DNA of 31,167 bases from an uncultured Muribaculaceae bacterium (GCA_910584735.1 CAJUBM010000017.1:1-31167); one strand, 5' to 3'; positions 22,762 to 31,084 are shown, counted from the stretch's first letter. The notes: generated by a model from the sequence alone, not told the origin. Made by a program: numbers and translations.

Positions 22762-24273
22762 TTATCCGCAATGGAAGAACTCTGAAATCATGGAGCGTAG
22801 CGCGGCATGGTCTTCTTTGACCTTGTTATGGAGGTCTTCATCCTTGAAAGAGCGGAGGGCGGCGATCTGGCCGTCAATCATCATCGGGGAGAATATGCCT
22901 GATTCCTCATAAATAGCACGTTGTGCGGCAAGACGGTCGGCACTGTCGGCGCAATTTGCGGGAAGTGCCTCCAGGTCGGCGAACCGTTCGGCATTTTCCT
23001 CGGAGTGTACATTGCCGCTTACGTAGGTGGATTTGGCAATTTCTTCGGCATCGGGGAGACGGAAGCCGTGCATACCGGCCATGACTATAGCGGCAATATA
23101 TGATGACACGTTGGCCGAACCGTCGCCTGAGCGGATTTCGATTGTCTGACGTTGAGATGCATCGAATTTCATGGGGGCGGCTTCATGCCCGTTTGCCAGG
23201 GCACTCATGTCTGATGAAGAGGTCCATCCAAGTGGGACGCGGACAAGTCCCGAGCGGTTGCGGTCGCCCCAGCATACGGTTGTCGGAGCTTCCTGATGCG
23301 GCACTAATCGCAGATAGCTGGTAGGAATCGTATTGCCGAAAGCTGTAAGCGAGGGTGCCATAACCATCAGACCGGCTATGAGTTTGCGGGCTTCTTTAGA
23401 TAGTTTGCGGTCGTTGTCAAGCATCACGTTGCGTTCATCCTTGTCTTTCAGGCGCATGTGTATGTGGAGGCCTGATCCGGCTTTTCCTTCGATAATCTTG
23501 GGCGCGAAGGTGACGATAAGATTCTCCTGCATAGCAAGATTACGAATCACCCATTTGGCGACAAGGAGTTGGTCGGCTGCCTGCCGGGCGTCCACGGGGA
23601 GGAATTCGATTTCATTCTGTTCGTAGGTCATGCCGTTGAGCGTGAAACAGCCCACCTCGGAATGTCCGTATTTGATTTGTCCTCCGCACTGGGCAATGAG
23701 GCTCATGCAACGGGCGCGGAATGATTCAAATTTTGAGAAGGGACCGGACTCGTGATACCCTTTCTGGTCGGCCACAGGATACATCTCCGTGCATGGGGAG
23801 ATTACATAATATTCCAATTCTCCCATCGCTTCGAAGATAAGCCCGGTCTCGGCCGTGAAGCGGTCGCATGCCTTGCGGAGTGTGTATTCGGGGGTACATT
23901 CTACGGGTCTGCCATCGTTGCCGAAGAAACTGCAGAGCATAACCAATGTGGGTTCGGGTGCGAACGGATCCATGAAAGCTGTGCTGAACCGTGGCACTAC
24001 GTACAGGTCACTGTTCTGAGCTTCGATGAAAGGGAAAAGGCTCGAACCGTCAACGCGTTCTCCCGCAAGGAGTATCTCGTCAAGATATTCCTGCGAATTG
24101 ATTACAAACTGCAATGTTTTCAGACGTCCGTCACCACCGGGATACATGAAATTGAGCATCCCGATATTGTTTTCGTTAATGTAGCGCACAATATCTTCGC
24201 GCGTAAATTCCGAGGGCGCTTTCCCAAGGAAAGCCGCAATTCGGTTTTTGGTCATACAAAGATGTTGGTTCAT
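22762..24273 (-). CDS. Glutamine synthetase family protein
   Basis: A 503-residue GlnA-fold protein. It retains the Asp latch DGSS (near 75), the metal-binding GELEYYV (Glu152, Glu154), HSEVG then EQNEIEF, the GSGLHIHM loop (His270, His272) and NTIPTSYLRLVPHQEAP with downstream GDRNRSGLVRVP. These residues suggest active ligation of ammonia or an amine to glutamate. Divergent points: the canonical MHxHQSL is LHIHMRL, and the C-terminal NPYLAFAA segment reads SANVSSYIAAIVMAG. It could be true glutamine synthetase or a gamma-glutamyl-amine/polyamine synthetase-like paralog. A consensus promoter lies 38 nt upstream of the ATG and a strong terminator follows, so it is probably monocistronic. Confidence 0.85.
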   Translation of the reverse strand: MNQHLCMTKNRIAAFLGKAPSEFTREDIVRYINENNIGMLNFMYPGGDGRLKTLQFVINSQEYLDEILLAGERVDGSSLFPFIEAQNSDLYVVPRFSTAFMDPFAPEPTLVMLCSFFGNDGRPVECTPEYTLRKACDRFTAETGLIFEAMGELEYYVISPCTEMYPVADQKGYHESGPFSKFESFRARCMSLIAQCGGQIKYGHSEVGCFTLNGMTYEQNEIEFLPVDARQAADQLLVAKWVIRNLAMQENLIVTFAPKIIEGKAGSGLHIHMRLKDKDERNVMLDNDRKLSKEARKLIAGLMVMAPSLTAFGNTIPTSYLRLVPHQEAPTTVCWGDRNRSGLVRVPLGWTSSSDMSALANGHEAAPMKFDASQRQTIEIRSGDGSANVSSYIAAIVMAGMHGFRLPDAEEIAKSTYVSGNVHSEENAERFADLEALPANCADSADRLAAQRAIYEESGIFSPMMIDGQIAALRSFKDEDLHNKVKEDHAALRSMISEFFHCG

Positions 24274-24310
24274 GTTCTAAGGTTAGTTTTTCATGGATGA
24301 TTTGGTGCGT

Positions 24311-24341
24311 CAAATATAAGGAGTTCCTCGTTACTAACCAA
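24311..24341 (-). promoter_or_regulatory. Promoter of the glutamine synthetase family gene
   Basis: Minus-strand TTG (24339-24341), a 20-nt spacer and TATATTTG (24311-24318). The leader is about 30 nt. Confidence 0.78.
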
Positions 24342-24377
24342 GCAATATGTCGTATAACACAAAATCAACGCTGCGTC

Positions 24378-25706
24378 CTACCCCTCCAACGGCGGCAAAT
24401 CGTCAGGAAATGAGGATGGGCGTATCATCAGCCGGAGCGATGTGGAGTAGTTGAAATATGCCCATATCCAGTTGATAAGCACTGTCAGCCGGTTGCGGAA
24501 TCCAAGTATGGAGATAAGGTGGATAAACATCCATGCCATCCATGCTAAGAATCCCGAAAACTCGCAATGCTTTAGCTGCACTACGGCGCGGTTGCGTCCT
24601 ACGGTTGCCATCGCTCCTTTGTCATGATAGCGGAAAGGGGAGGCTTGTTCCGGTTTGGAAAGGTTGTGTGCCAGCATTTTGCCCATCTGTAACGCAGGCT
24701 GGGCCAGTTGGGGATGTCCTTTCGGGAAAGCCGGGTCAATGTCCGGCCCCTGTGTCATTAAGGCTATATCGCCAAGGGCATAAATCTCACCAGGCAGAGA
24801 TGTGACCCGGCAGAACCCGTCAACGAGGATACGTCCTCCCGCGCCGATATACTGCTCACGAGGTACGGCATCTCCGAAATCAAAACTGCAGGCGGTAACT
24901 CCGGCAGTCCATATCACTGTATCGGCTGAAATCTGTGAGCCATCCGCAAGTGTTACTTCGTGCCCGTCGTAATGACTCACGTTTACCCCGAGGCGGCACG
25001 TCACCATAAGTTGACCGAGCATACGGCGCACACTCTCGGAACTTTTCTCTCCCAGGTTACGTATGAGCCTGTCCGTACCCTCGATAAGGGTGATATTTAC
25101 TTCCTCAGGTGATATTGAGGGATACTCGCGTGGCACGACATATCGTTTCATCTCTCCCAAAGCCCCGGCAATCTCCACCCCGGTAGGGCCACCGCCGATT
25201 ACTACAAATGATAGCAGATGGCGTTTCTTCTCGGCATCGGTCTCTATGGAGGCCCGTTCAAGACGTTTCAAAATATCATTCCGGCAACGAAGGGCCTCGG
25301 CGGTCGACTTCAGGGTGTAGACACGCCGCTCTAAATCCGGGATGTGGAAGAAATTATTGGTGGTCCCGGCCGCAATTATAAGAATGTCGTAAGGCACTGC
25401 TTCCTGCCGGGTATATACTTTGCGTTTCAAGGTGTCTATACGTTCCACCTCACCCATATTGAAGTTTACGCCGAACGAATTTTTACGGCGTTTGCGCAAC
25501 TCGCGACGCAAAGGGAAACAGATACTTGACGGATCAAGTCCGGCCGATGCTACCTGATAGAAAAGCGGCGGGAAGGAATGATAGTTATTCTTATCAATCA
25601 GCGTGATATCAAAATTTCGCGGATCAAGCCTCTTGACAAAGCTCAATCCGGCGAAGCCTCCGCCTATAACCACTATCCTTTTTCTGTAGCTCTCTTCCTG
25701 GCTCAT
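24378..25706 (-). CDS. ndh: Type II NADH:quinone oxidoreductase (NDH-2)
   Basis: A 442-residue flavoprotein that oxidises NADH and reduces menaquinone without pumping protons. The FAD-binding motif IVVIGGGFAGL is at the N-terminus and the NADH-binding FVVIGGGPTGVEIAGAL is near residue 170. LGDIAL with AQPALQMGK near residue 310 is the quinone-side region. The C-terminus has amphipathic/hydrophobic helices (FLAWMAWMFIHLISILGF and LINWIWAYF) for membrane attachment. The frame is open to a TTG at 25715, but that lies in the promoter, so the ATG at 25706 is used. Upstream is a 17-bp dyad abutting the -7 region. It supports menaquinone-dependent respiration together with menF. Confidence 0.93.
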   Translation of the reverse strand: MSQEESYRKRIVVIGGGFAGLSFVKRLDPRNFDITLIDKNNYHSFPPLFYQVASAGLDPSSICFPLRRELRKRRKNSFGVNFNMGEVERIDTLKRKVYTRQEAVPYDILIIAAGTTNNFFHIPDLERRVYTLKSTAEALRCRNDILKRLERASIETDAEKKRHLLSFVVIGGGPTGVEIAGALGEMKRYVVPREYPSISPEEVNITLIEGTDRLIRNLGEKSSESVRRMLGQLMVTCRLGVNVSHYDGHEVTLADGSQISADTVIWTAGVTACSFDFGDAVPREQYIGAGGRILVDGFCRVTSLPGEIYALGDIALMTQGPDIDPAFPKGHPQLAQPALQMGKMLAHNLSKPEQASPFRYHDKGAMATVGRNRAVVQLKHCEFSGFLAWMAWMFIHLISILGFRNRLTVLINWIWAYFNYSTSLRLMIRPSSFPDDLPPLEG

Positions 25707-25712
25707 AATGCG

Positions 25713-25736
25713 CAAATTTTAGTTGAATATCAACTA
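25713..25736 (-). promoter_or_regulatory. NDH-2 promoter region with a 17-bp dyad operator
   Basis: Minus-strand TAAAATTTG (25713-25721) is a near-consensus -7 box with one extra base. Directly upstream, TAGTTGA-ATA-TCAACTA (25720-25736) is a perfect dyad with 7-bp arms, lying where a bound dimer would block RNA polymerase. The only gap between folC and this gene is 64 bp. Confidence 0.55.
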
Positions 25737-25770
25737 TAAAACACTTATGAGGCCGGGAGGGTTTTCTCAA

Positions 25771-27090
25771 TCAGTCTGTAGTAGGCCCATTGAAGAACTT
25801 AAGTGCATCAGCGACTACGAACGTGCTTCCGCCTATAAAAATCATAGGTCGTGCGCTGTCCGGGCTTTGTGCGGCGAGATGTTGTGCGTGTCTTATGGCT
25901 TCGTCAACCCCGGAAGGTATGACTTCGCCATGTAATCCGGCTTCGCGGGCTGTGCTGGCAAGATTTTCTGCCGGAAGTGCGCGAGGTACGGAGGCACGTG
26001 TAAATAGATAATGTGCTTTACGCGGCATAAGGGGCAGGATGTGGGTTATATCCTTGTCGTTTACGAACCCGATAACCATGAATAGCGGACCCTCCCATTG
26101 TCTGAGACGTGGCCCTAACAGTTCCCAGCCCCCGATGTTGTGCCCCGTATCGCATATGGTCAGCGGCTTGTCGGATAACTGCATCCACCGTCCCATAAGT
26201 CCGGTATGCGTTCTGACGTTTGAAAGGCCCTCTAAAACAGCGTTGTCGGAAAATGGGATTATGCGGCGTAGTTGCGACAAAGCCGTTATTATGGTTCGTA
26301 GATTCAGTTTCTGGCAGTCGCCTGTAAGGTCGAAAGAGACAGTGCCGAACGGGGTAGGGGCTTCGAGGGTGTCGTTAGCCGGCCGGCATGATTCTTCAAA
26401 GGCGGGGAGGGCCTGTTGGGCAAAGATTATCGGCGCCTCTTCCTGCTGAGCCTTCCTACGGAACACTTCGGCTATTTCCTCGGAAGCCTCACCTATAACT
26501 ACCGGTATTCCAGGTTTTATTATACCGGCTTTTTCGGACGCTATTTCTGCAAGTGTATTCCCTAATTGCGCCGTATGGTCCTTTGATATATTGGTTATCA
26601 CGGATAATACGGGAGAAATGATGTTTGTTGAATCCAGACGCCCCCCAAGACCAACTTCTATCACGGCTAAATCTACCTTGCAATCGGCGAACCATTTGAA
26701 AGCCATAATGGTGGTAAGCTCGAAGAATGAGGGTTGCAGGCGTTCGATAACATCGGTAGTTCTACACTGCTCGACGAAACGGATTACCGCGTCCTCGGGA
26801 ATCATCTCCCCGTTTATCCTTATACGTTCTCTGAAGTCTATAAGGTGTGGAGAGGTGAACAGACCGACCTTATAGCCCGCAGCCTGCAATACGGATGCGA
26901 TGGAGTGCGATGTGGAGCCTTTGCCGTTGGTTCCGGCTACATGCACACAACGCAGCTTGTGCTGAGGATTCCCAAAGGCATCGGCGAGCTTGCGCACGGT
27001 TCCAAGTCCGGGTTTATATGCTGCCGCACCTATCTGCTGGAACTGCGGGGTCTGGGAAAAAAGGAAATCTATGGTCTGAAAATAATCCAT
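25771..27090 (-). CDS. folC: Folylpolyglutamate synthase / dihydrofolate synthase
   Basis: A 439-residue Mur-ligase-fold enzyme that adds glutamate to dihydropteroate or tetrahydrofolate. The P-loop VHVAGTNGKGSTSHS is near residue 50, with SPHLIDFRERI, VEVGLGGRLDSTN and the C-terminal-domain DTGHNIGGW. The VEVGLGGRLDSTN wording here reads IEVGLGGRLDSTN, which fits bifunctional FolC. A GTG at 27096 is in frame, but ATG at 27090 gives the usual N-terminus MDYFQTIDFLF. It follows the second chromate-transporter-family gene by 12 nt, so it is the third gene of that operon. Confidence 0.95.
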   Translation of the reverse strand: MDYFQTIDFLFSQTPQFQQIGAAAYKPGLGTVRKLADAFGNPQHKLRCVHVAGTNGKGSTSHSIASVLQAAGYKVGLFTSPHLIDFRERIRINGEMIPEDAVIRFVEQCRTTDVIERLQPSFFELTTIMAFKWFADCKVDLAVIEVGLGGRLDSTNIISPVLSVITNISKDHTAQLGNTLAEIASEKAGIIKPGIPVVIGEASEEIAEVFRRKAQQEEAPIIFAQQALPAFEESCRPANDTLEAPTPFGTVSFDLTGDCQKLNLRTIITALSQLRRIIPFSDNAVLEGLSNVRTHTGLMGRWMQLSDKPLTICDTGHNIGGWELLGPRLRQWEGPLFMVIGFVNDKDITHILPLMPRKAHYLFTRASVPRALPAENLASTAREAGLHGEVIPSGVDEAIRHAQHLAAQSPDSARPMIFIGGSTFVVADALKFFNGPTTD

Positions 27091-27102
27091 TGTCACACGA
27101 GG

Positions 27103-27672
27103 TTAGAAATAATATATCAGAAATCCGGCTATGCCTGAAGCGATTATCACCAGGATAGGGTGTATCTTTGTGAAGAGTACTATCGAAAGTGAGGCCGCTG
27201 CAATGATTATAGAGATGAGAATCTCAGTATTTTCATTGCCGAAGTTCTCGCCGTTCATAAGCAGCAGGGCGGCTGACGCGATTAGTCCTATTACAATAGG
27301 GCGCAATCCTTTGAAGATTCCGCGAATGACAAGACTTTCCTTATGTCTGTGGATAAAATGGCTTGTGTAGGCAACTAATAGGAACGATGGCAGTACGACA
27401 ACGAATGTACATATCACCGATCCGAGTAAGCCCCACAAAGGGGAGGCATATCCGGCGTGGATAGGGGCCGCATAGCCTATATACGTGGCTGAGTTTATTC
27501 CAATGGGCCCGGGGGTCATCTGGGAGATGGCTACAATGTCGGTAAACATCTTCTCTGTAATCCATCCGGGACCCACTATCTCACGCTCTATAAGCGACAA
27601 CATCGCATATCCTCCTCCGAATCCGAAAAGACCGATTTTAAGGTAGCTCCAGATTAGTTTAAGATATATCAT
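27103..27672 (-). CDS. Chromate transporter family protein, half-size, second subunit
   Basis: A 189-residue membrane protein made of a single CHR domain. It has the family signature FGFGGGYAMLSLIEREIV near the N-terminus, MTPGPIGINSATYIGY, and about five or six hydrophobic segments. Short-chain CHR proteins usually occur as adjacent pairs that together replace the two-domain ChrA. The start codon overlaps the stop of the first subunit by 4 nt. Chromate or sulfate transport is a family-level label; the physiological anion in an anaerobic gut bacterium is unknown. Confidence 0.9.
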   Translation of the reverse strand: MIYLKLIWSYLKIGLFGFGGGYAMLSLIEREIVGPGWITEKMFTDIVAISQMTPGPIGINSATYIGYAAPIHAGYASPLWGLLGSVICTFVVVLPSFLLVAYTSHFIHRHKESLVIRGIFKGLRPIVIGLIASAALLLMNGENFGNENTEILISIIIAAASLSIVLFTKIHPILVIIASGIAGFLIYYF

Positions 27673-28304
27673 AATCCCTCCTCCTTCTCTTTCTTTTCAA
27701 GCTGGCGCAGGTTCAGACGTTTTTCTTGTCTCCTGAGCCAAAGCCAGCCGCATACGCCTCCCGATATTATATATAGAATCGGGTTGGATATATAAGGTAG
27801 CTTCGACCAGATTAGAACAGCTACGACGATTGGAATCCATATCGTTCGCCAGCCTATCTTTGCCGACCGTGCGGACGTTATAACCGGCGCGATTATCAGG
27901 GCGACTACGGCCGGGCGGATACCTCGGAATATCGAAGATACCACCTTGTTGTTCTGTATAAGGTCAGGGGTAAGGAATATGGCTATTGCAAGTATTATCA
28001 GGAAGCAGGGGAGTATGGTGCCGAGGGCTGCCGCCACCGAGCCTCGCATCCCCCTCAGTCGGTCACCTACGGCTACCGATATGTTTACGGCCAGGATGCC
28101 GGGGAGTGACTGTGCTACGGCCAACAGATCAAGAAACTCCTCGCGGGGAATCCACCGGCGGTTTTCAACCACCTCGCGCTCAATGAGCGAAATCATAGCC
28201 CATCCCCCGCCGAAAGTAAAGGCCCCGATGCGTAGGAATGACATAAACAACTGGCCGTACACACCTGTGCCGCTGTCACATCTGCCTGTCAATTTATCTT
28301 TCAT
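27669..28304 (-). CDS. Chromate transporter family protein, half-size, first subunit
   Basis: A 211-residue single-CHR-domain membrane protein, with FTFGGGWAMISLIEREVV near residue 32, SLPGILAVNIS in place of the partner's MTPGPIGINS, and several hydrophobic helices. The C-terminus is a highly charged cytoplasmic tail (RRQEKRLNLRQLEKKEKEE). It is the first gene of a CHR-CHR-folC operon, preceded by a ~70-nt leader and a TAATTTTG box. Two antiparallel half-size CHR proteins probably form a heterodimer. Confidence 0.9.
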   Translation of the reverse strand: MKDKLTGRCDSGTGVYGQLFMSFLRIGAFTFGGGWAMISLIEREVVENRRWIPREEFLDLLAVAQSLPGILAVNISVAVGDRLRGMRGSVAAALGTILPCFLIILAIAIFLTPDLIQNNKVVSSIFRGIRPAVVALIIAPVITSARSAKIGWRTIWIPIVVAVLIWSKLPYISNPILYIISGGVCGWLWLRRQEKRLNLRQLEKKEKEEGL

Positions 28305-28354
28305 TGTCTTAAAACCTTATAAAAGGATTTTATTGCTGCTGTTTGGTCTGGTGC

Positions 28355-28386
28355 GCCCTCTATAGGGCAAAGAATCTGCAAAATTA
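28355..28386 (-). promoter_or_regulatory. Promoter box and leader hairpin of the CHR operon
   Basis: Minus-strand TAATTTTG (28379-28386) is a full -7 box. Close to the expected transcript 5' end, GCCCT (28355-28359) pairs with AGGGC (28364-28368) around a 4-nt loop, giving a small 5' stem-loop. Confidence 0.55.
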
Positions 28387-28491
28387 CAATTTTTTTATTT
28401 GCAAAGTGCCATCCATTCCACATCGGATTTGGCAATTGGCTTATTATAGCGGTGGAAAAAGGAAAGTGGGGAGCAAAAACATTGGAAATTA
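28387..28491. other. Intergenic spacer between divergent CHR and rprX promoters
   Basis: Part of the 331-bp gap between the CHR operon and rprX. Apart from the two divergent promoters and their leaders, this ~100-bp stretch shows no open frame, RNA gene or hairpin that I can support. Confidence 0.5.
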
Positions 28492-28523
28492 TTTGTTAAA
28501 TTAAGCCTTAAATGTTAATTTTG
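28492..28523 (+). promoter_or_regulatory. Promoter of rprX-rprY
   Basis: TTTG (28492-28495), a 20-nt spacer and TAATTTTG (28516-28523): full consensus. The spacer contains the dyad TTAAG-C-CTTAA (28501-28511). The leader is about 105 nt. Confidence 0.82.
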
Positions 28524-28595
28524 ACGCCAACTGTTAATGGTTGTGGCTTTTTTATCCACGCCTCCCAAAACTTACCAAAGGCAATCTATGTTAAT
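28494..28595 (+). repeat. Four TGTTAAW heptamers on a 19-nt register
   Basis: TGTTAAA at 28494 and TGTTAAT at 28513, 28532 and 28589. Start-to-start distances are 19, 19 and 57 (3 x 19) nt. The first two overlap the -33 and -7 promoter elements. OmpR-family regulators commonly bind direct repeats, so autoregulation by the downstream response regulator is a reasonable hypothesis, not shown. Confidence 0.45.
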
Positions 28596-28635
28596 AAAGC
28601 ATAACAGATGCCTCTTTACTACATAATAGATACGA

Positions 28636-30216
28636 ATGAAGAAATCCACGATATGGCTTCTGGCCGCCCTGATGGCACTTACCCTGCTATGTCTCCTCTA
28701 TATCCAGATAATGTACATGGAGAGCATGATAAGGATGCGCGATGACCAGTTCACGGAAGGAGTTCGCCGCAGTTTGTATGCTGTCTCCTCGTTGTTGGAA
28801 CAGGACGAGACCAAATATTTCCTCGAAGAGGATGTTGCCGAGGTAGAGTCTGCCTCGATATACTCGCAGTATGGCGGAACACCGCGTCTGGGAGGGATGA
28901 GATATACCTTTACGACACATAGCGGAATCGTGGGAGACGTAAATGTAAGGGCCGATCCGAACAAGATTTACAACCTCCAGCGCGAGGAAGGCGCTCTGGC
29001 TTCGAGTTACAACACCATGCGGGAGGAGCTTAAAGACCAGTATCTCTACCAAAAGGGGGTGATAGACGATGTTATAATAAGCATTATGAACAAGGCCGCT
29101 GACCGGCCGATACAGGAACGTGCCGATTCTACGGCCGTGCGCAACTACCTGAAGAGGGAGTTGGAGAACAACGGGCTTAAATTGCCGTTTGAGTTCGCTG
29201 TGGTAAACCGCAACGGACATGCGTTCTATCAGACTGCCGGATTCGCTAACGTTGATGCATCGGCTCTCAACAATTCGGTGTTCGTGCAGTCGCTTTTCCG
29301 CAACGATCCCCAGCAGGGAAAGAACTACCTGAAAGTTTATTTCCCATCGAAGACGAAATATATCCTCAGTTCGGTGAAGTTCCTTATACCGTCGTTCGTC
29401 TTCACGTTCATACTGGTGATTGTATTCATCTATACCATAGTGTTGTCGTTCAGGCAGAAGAAACTCACGGAGATGAAGAACGACTTCATCAACAATATGA
29501 CCCATGAGTTCAAGACCCCTATCTCCACCATATCTTTGGCCGCGCAGATGCTCAACGATGCATCGGTCAGAAAGTCGCCGGCCATGTTGCAGCATATATC
29601 ATCGGTTATCAACGATGAGACAAAGCGGTTGCGTTTCCAGGTGGAGAAGGTGTTGCAGATGTCTATGTTTGATAAAAAGAAAGCCACACTGCGTCTACAG
29701 GATGTGGACGCCAATTCACTCATCTCAAACGTGGCCAACACATTCAGGTTGAAGGTGGAGAAATATGGCGGCAAGCTTTCTACCCATCTTGATGCGACTA
29801 ATGCTATCGTTAATGTAGATGAGATGCATTTCACAAACGTAGTGTTCAATCTGCTTGACAATGCCGTGAAATATCGTAAGGAGGAAGAGCCTCTGCGACT
29901 TAATATCTCCACCCATAACATCCCGGGGGCGCGGTTGCAGATAGTGGTGTCGGACAACGGCATAGGCATAAAGCGGGAGAATCTGAAAAAGATTTTCGAA
30001 CGCTTCTACCGTGTCTCCACCGGGAACCGGCATGATGTAAAAGGGTTCGGCCTCGGGCTGGCATATGTGAACAAGATGACTACCCTTATGGGTGGGGAAA
30101 TCAAGGTTGAGAGCGAGCTCGGCAAGGGGACGCGATTCATTATCATTCTTCCTTTGCTCACCGAAGATGAGGCCGACTCCAAGGGGGATGAGACCTCCGG
30201 GGAAGAGAAATGTTAA
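28636..30216 (+). CDS. rprX: Sensor histidine kinase, RprX-like
   Basis: A 526-residue membrane histidine kinase. TM1 is about residues 6-26, an extracytoplasmic sensor domain covers about 27-247, and TM2 is about 248-271. The HisKA domain has the phosphorylated His290 in MTHEFKTP. The HATPase domain has the N box around Asn405/Asn409, DNGIGI (440-445) and GFGLGL (470-475). The sensor domain is long and has no PAS or HAMP domain that I recognise. The paired regulator follows 60 nt downstream. The names rprX/rprY come from the Bacteroides fragilis system, which the regulator strongly resembles; the signal sensed is not evident from sequence. Confidence 0.88.
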   Translation: MKKSTIWLLAALMALTLLCLLYIQIMYMESMIRMRDDQFTEGVRRSLYAVSSLLEQDETKYFLEEDVAEVESASIYSQYGGTPRLGGMRYTFTTHSGIVGDVNVRADPNKIYNLQREEGALASSYNTMREELKDQYLYQKGVIDDVIISIMNKAADRPIQERADSTAVRNYLKRELENNGLKLPFEFAVVNRNGHAFYQTAGFANVDASALNNSVFVQSLFRNDPQQGKNYLKVYFPSKTKYILSSVKFLIPSFVFTFILVIVFIYTIVLSFRQKKLTEMKNDFINNMTHEFKTPISTISLAAQMLNDASVRKSPAMLQHISSVINDETKRLRFQVEKVLQMSMFDKKKATLRLQDVDANSLISNVANTFRLKVEKYGGKLSTHLDATNAIVNVDEMHFTNVVFNLLDNAVKYRKEEEPLRLNISTHNIPGARLQIVVSDNGIGIKRENLKKIFERFYRVSTGNRHDVKGFGLGLAYVNKMTTLMGGEIKVESELGKGTRFIIILPLLTEDEADSKGDETSGEEKC

Positions 30217-30276
30217 TTCCCCGTGAACAATTCAGTTAATTTAAGAATTATAATATTAAATAAAATTTAAAAGACT

Positions 30277-30984
30277 ATGGACGACCGTATGAGGATCCTC
30301 CTATGCGAGGATGACGAAAATCTGGGTATGCTCCTGCGCGAGTATCTCCAGGCCAAGGGGTTCAATACCGATCTCTATGCTGACGGCGAAGCCGGCTACA
30401 AGGCGTTCCTTAAAGGGAAATACGATATATGCGTCCTCGATGTGATGATGCCTAAGAAGGACGGCTTTACTCTGGCTCAGGAGATACGTGCCGTAAATTC
30501 GGAAGTTCCCATCATCTTCCTGACAGCCAAGACTATAAAAGAGGATATTCTGGAAGGGTTCAAAATCGGTGCTGATGACTATATCACCAAACCTTTCTCA
30601 ATGGAGGAACTCGTGTTCCGTATCGAGGCTATCCTTCGCCGCGTTAAAGGGAAGAAAGGTAAGGAAGTCACCATGTACAAGATTGGCAAGTTCACTTTCG
30701 ACACCCAGAAACAGGTGCTTCTCATCGATGACAAGGTTACGAAGCTTACCACCAAGGAATCGGAACTGCTCACACTTCTGTGTGCTCATGTTAACGAGAT
30801 TCTTGAGCGCAATTATGCCCTCAAGACTATCTGGATTGATGACAACTACTTCAATGCCCGCTCCATGGATGTCTACATCACCAAGCTGCGCAAACATCTT
30901 AAAGATGACCCTGCTATTGAGATTATCAACATCCACGGAAAGGGTTATAAGCTCATAGCTCCCGAGGCTGCCGCAGAGAAATAA
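30277..30984 (+). CDS. rprY: OmpR-family response regulator, RprY-like
   Basis: A 235-residue regulator. The receiver domain has the acidic pocket EDD (11-13), phospho-acceptor Asp55 (CVLDVMMP), Thr83 and Lys105. A winged-helix DNA-binding domain follows from about residue 135 (LTTKESELLTLL, DDNYFNARSMDVYITKLRKHL, IINIHGKGYKL). The wording across the protein matches my memory of Bacteroides RprY very closely, including FNARSMDVYITKLRK. It is co-transcribed with the kinase. The AT-rich 60-nt gap between the two genes shows no clear promoter. A hairpin at 31011-31030 probably ends the transcript. Confidence 0.92.
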   Translation: MDDRMRILLCEDDENLGMLLREYLQAKGFNTDLYADGEAGYKAFLKGKYDICVLDVMMPKKDGFTLAQEIRAVNSEVPIIFLTAKTIKEDILEGFKIGADDYITKPFSMEELVFRIEAILRRVKGKKGKEVTMYKIGKFTFDTQKQVLLIDDKVTKLTTKESELLTLLCAHVNEILERNYALKTIWIDDNYFNARSMDVYITKLRKHLKDDPAIEIINIHGKGYKLIAPEAAAEK

Positions 30985-31010
30985 TCTTTCTCTATCCATG
31001 GCTGAAAACA

Positions 31011-31030
31011 ATCGCACGATGGTGTGCGAT
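31011..31030 (+). terminator. Terminator-like hairpin after rprY
   Basis: ATCGCAC (31011-31017) pairs with GTGCGAT (31024-31030) around a 6-nt loop, 27 nt after the rprY stop. The following bases are A-rich, not U-rich, so it may be weak. Confidence 0.5.
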
Positions 31031-31044
31031 TCAAAAATAAATGC

Positions 31045-31052
31045 TATCTTTG
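31045..31052 (+). promoter_or_regulatory. -7 box of a downstream transcript
   Basis: TATCTTTG, a full match to TAnnTTTG. The -33 position is poor. It lies immediately before the 31053-31084 hairpin and faces out of the right edge of the window. Confidence 0.6.
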
Positions 31053-31084
31053 CGGAACCACGGACTTAGATGTCTGTGGTTCCG
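31053..31084 (+). other. 13-bp hairpin at the predicted 5' end of a transcript
   Basis: CGGAACCACGGAC (31053-31065) pairs with GTCTGTGGTTCCG (31072-31084) with one G-U pair and the 6-nt loop TTAGAT. It starts one base after the -7 box, so the transcript would begin within or just before the stem. A second, weaker stem, AGTGGT/ACCACT (31121-31146), follows in an AT-rich stretch with no open frame. It is either a structured leader or a small RNA; the downstream gene is outside the window. Confidence 0.45.

Noticed and set aside
25707..25715. TTG-initiated extension of NDH-2
   Set aside because: The codon overlaps the -7 region; ATG at 25706 gives the normal N-terminus.
28687..29595. Long minus-strand open frame antisense to the histidine kinase
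   Set aside because: Shadow of rprX, whose HisKA and HATPase motifs fix the coding strand.
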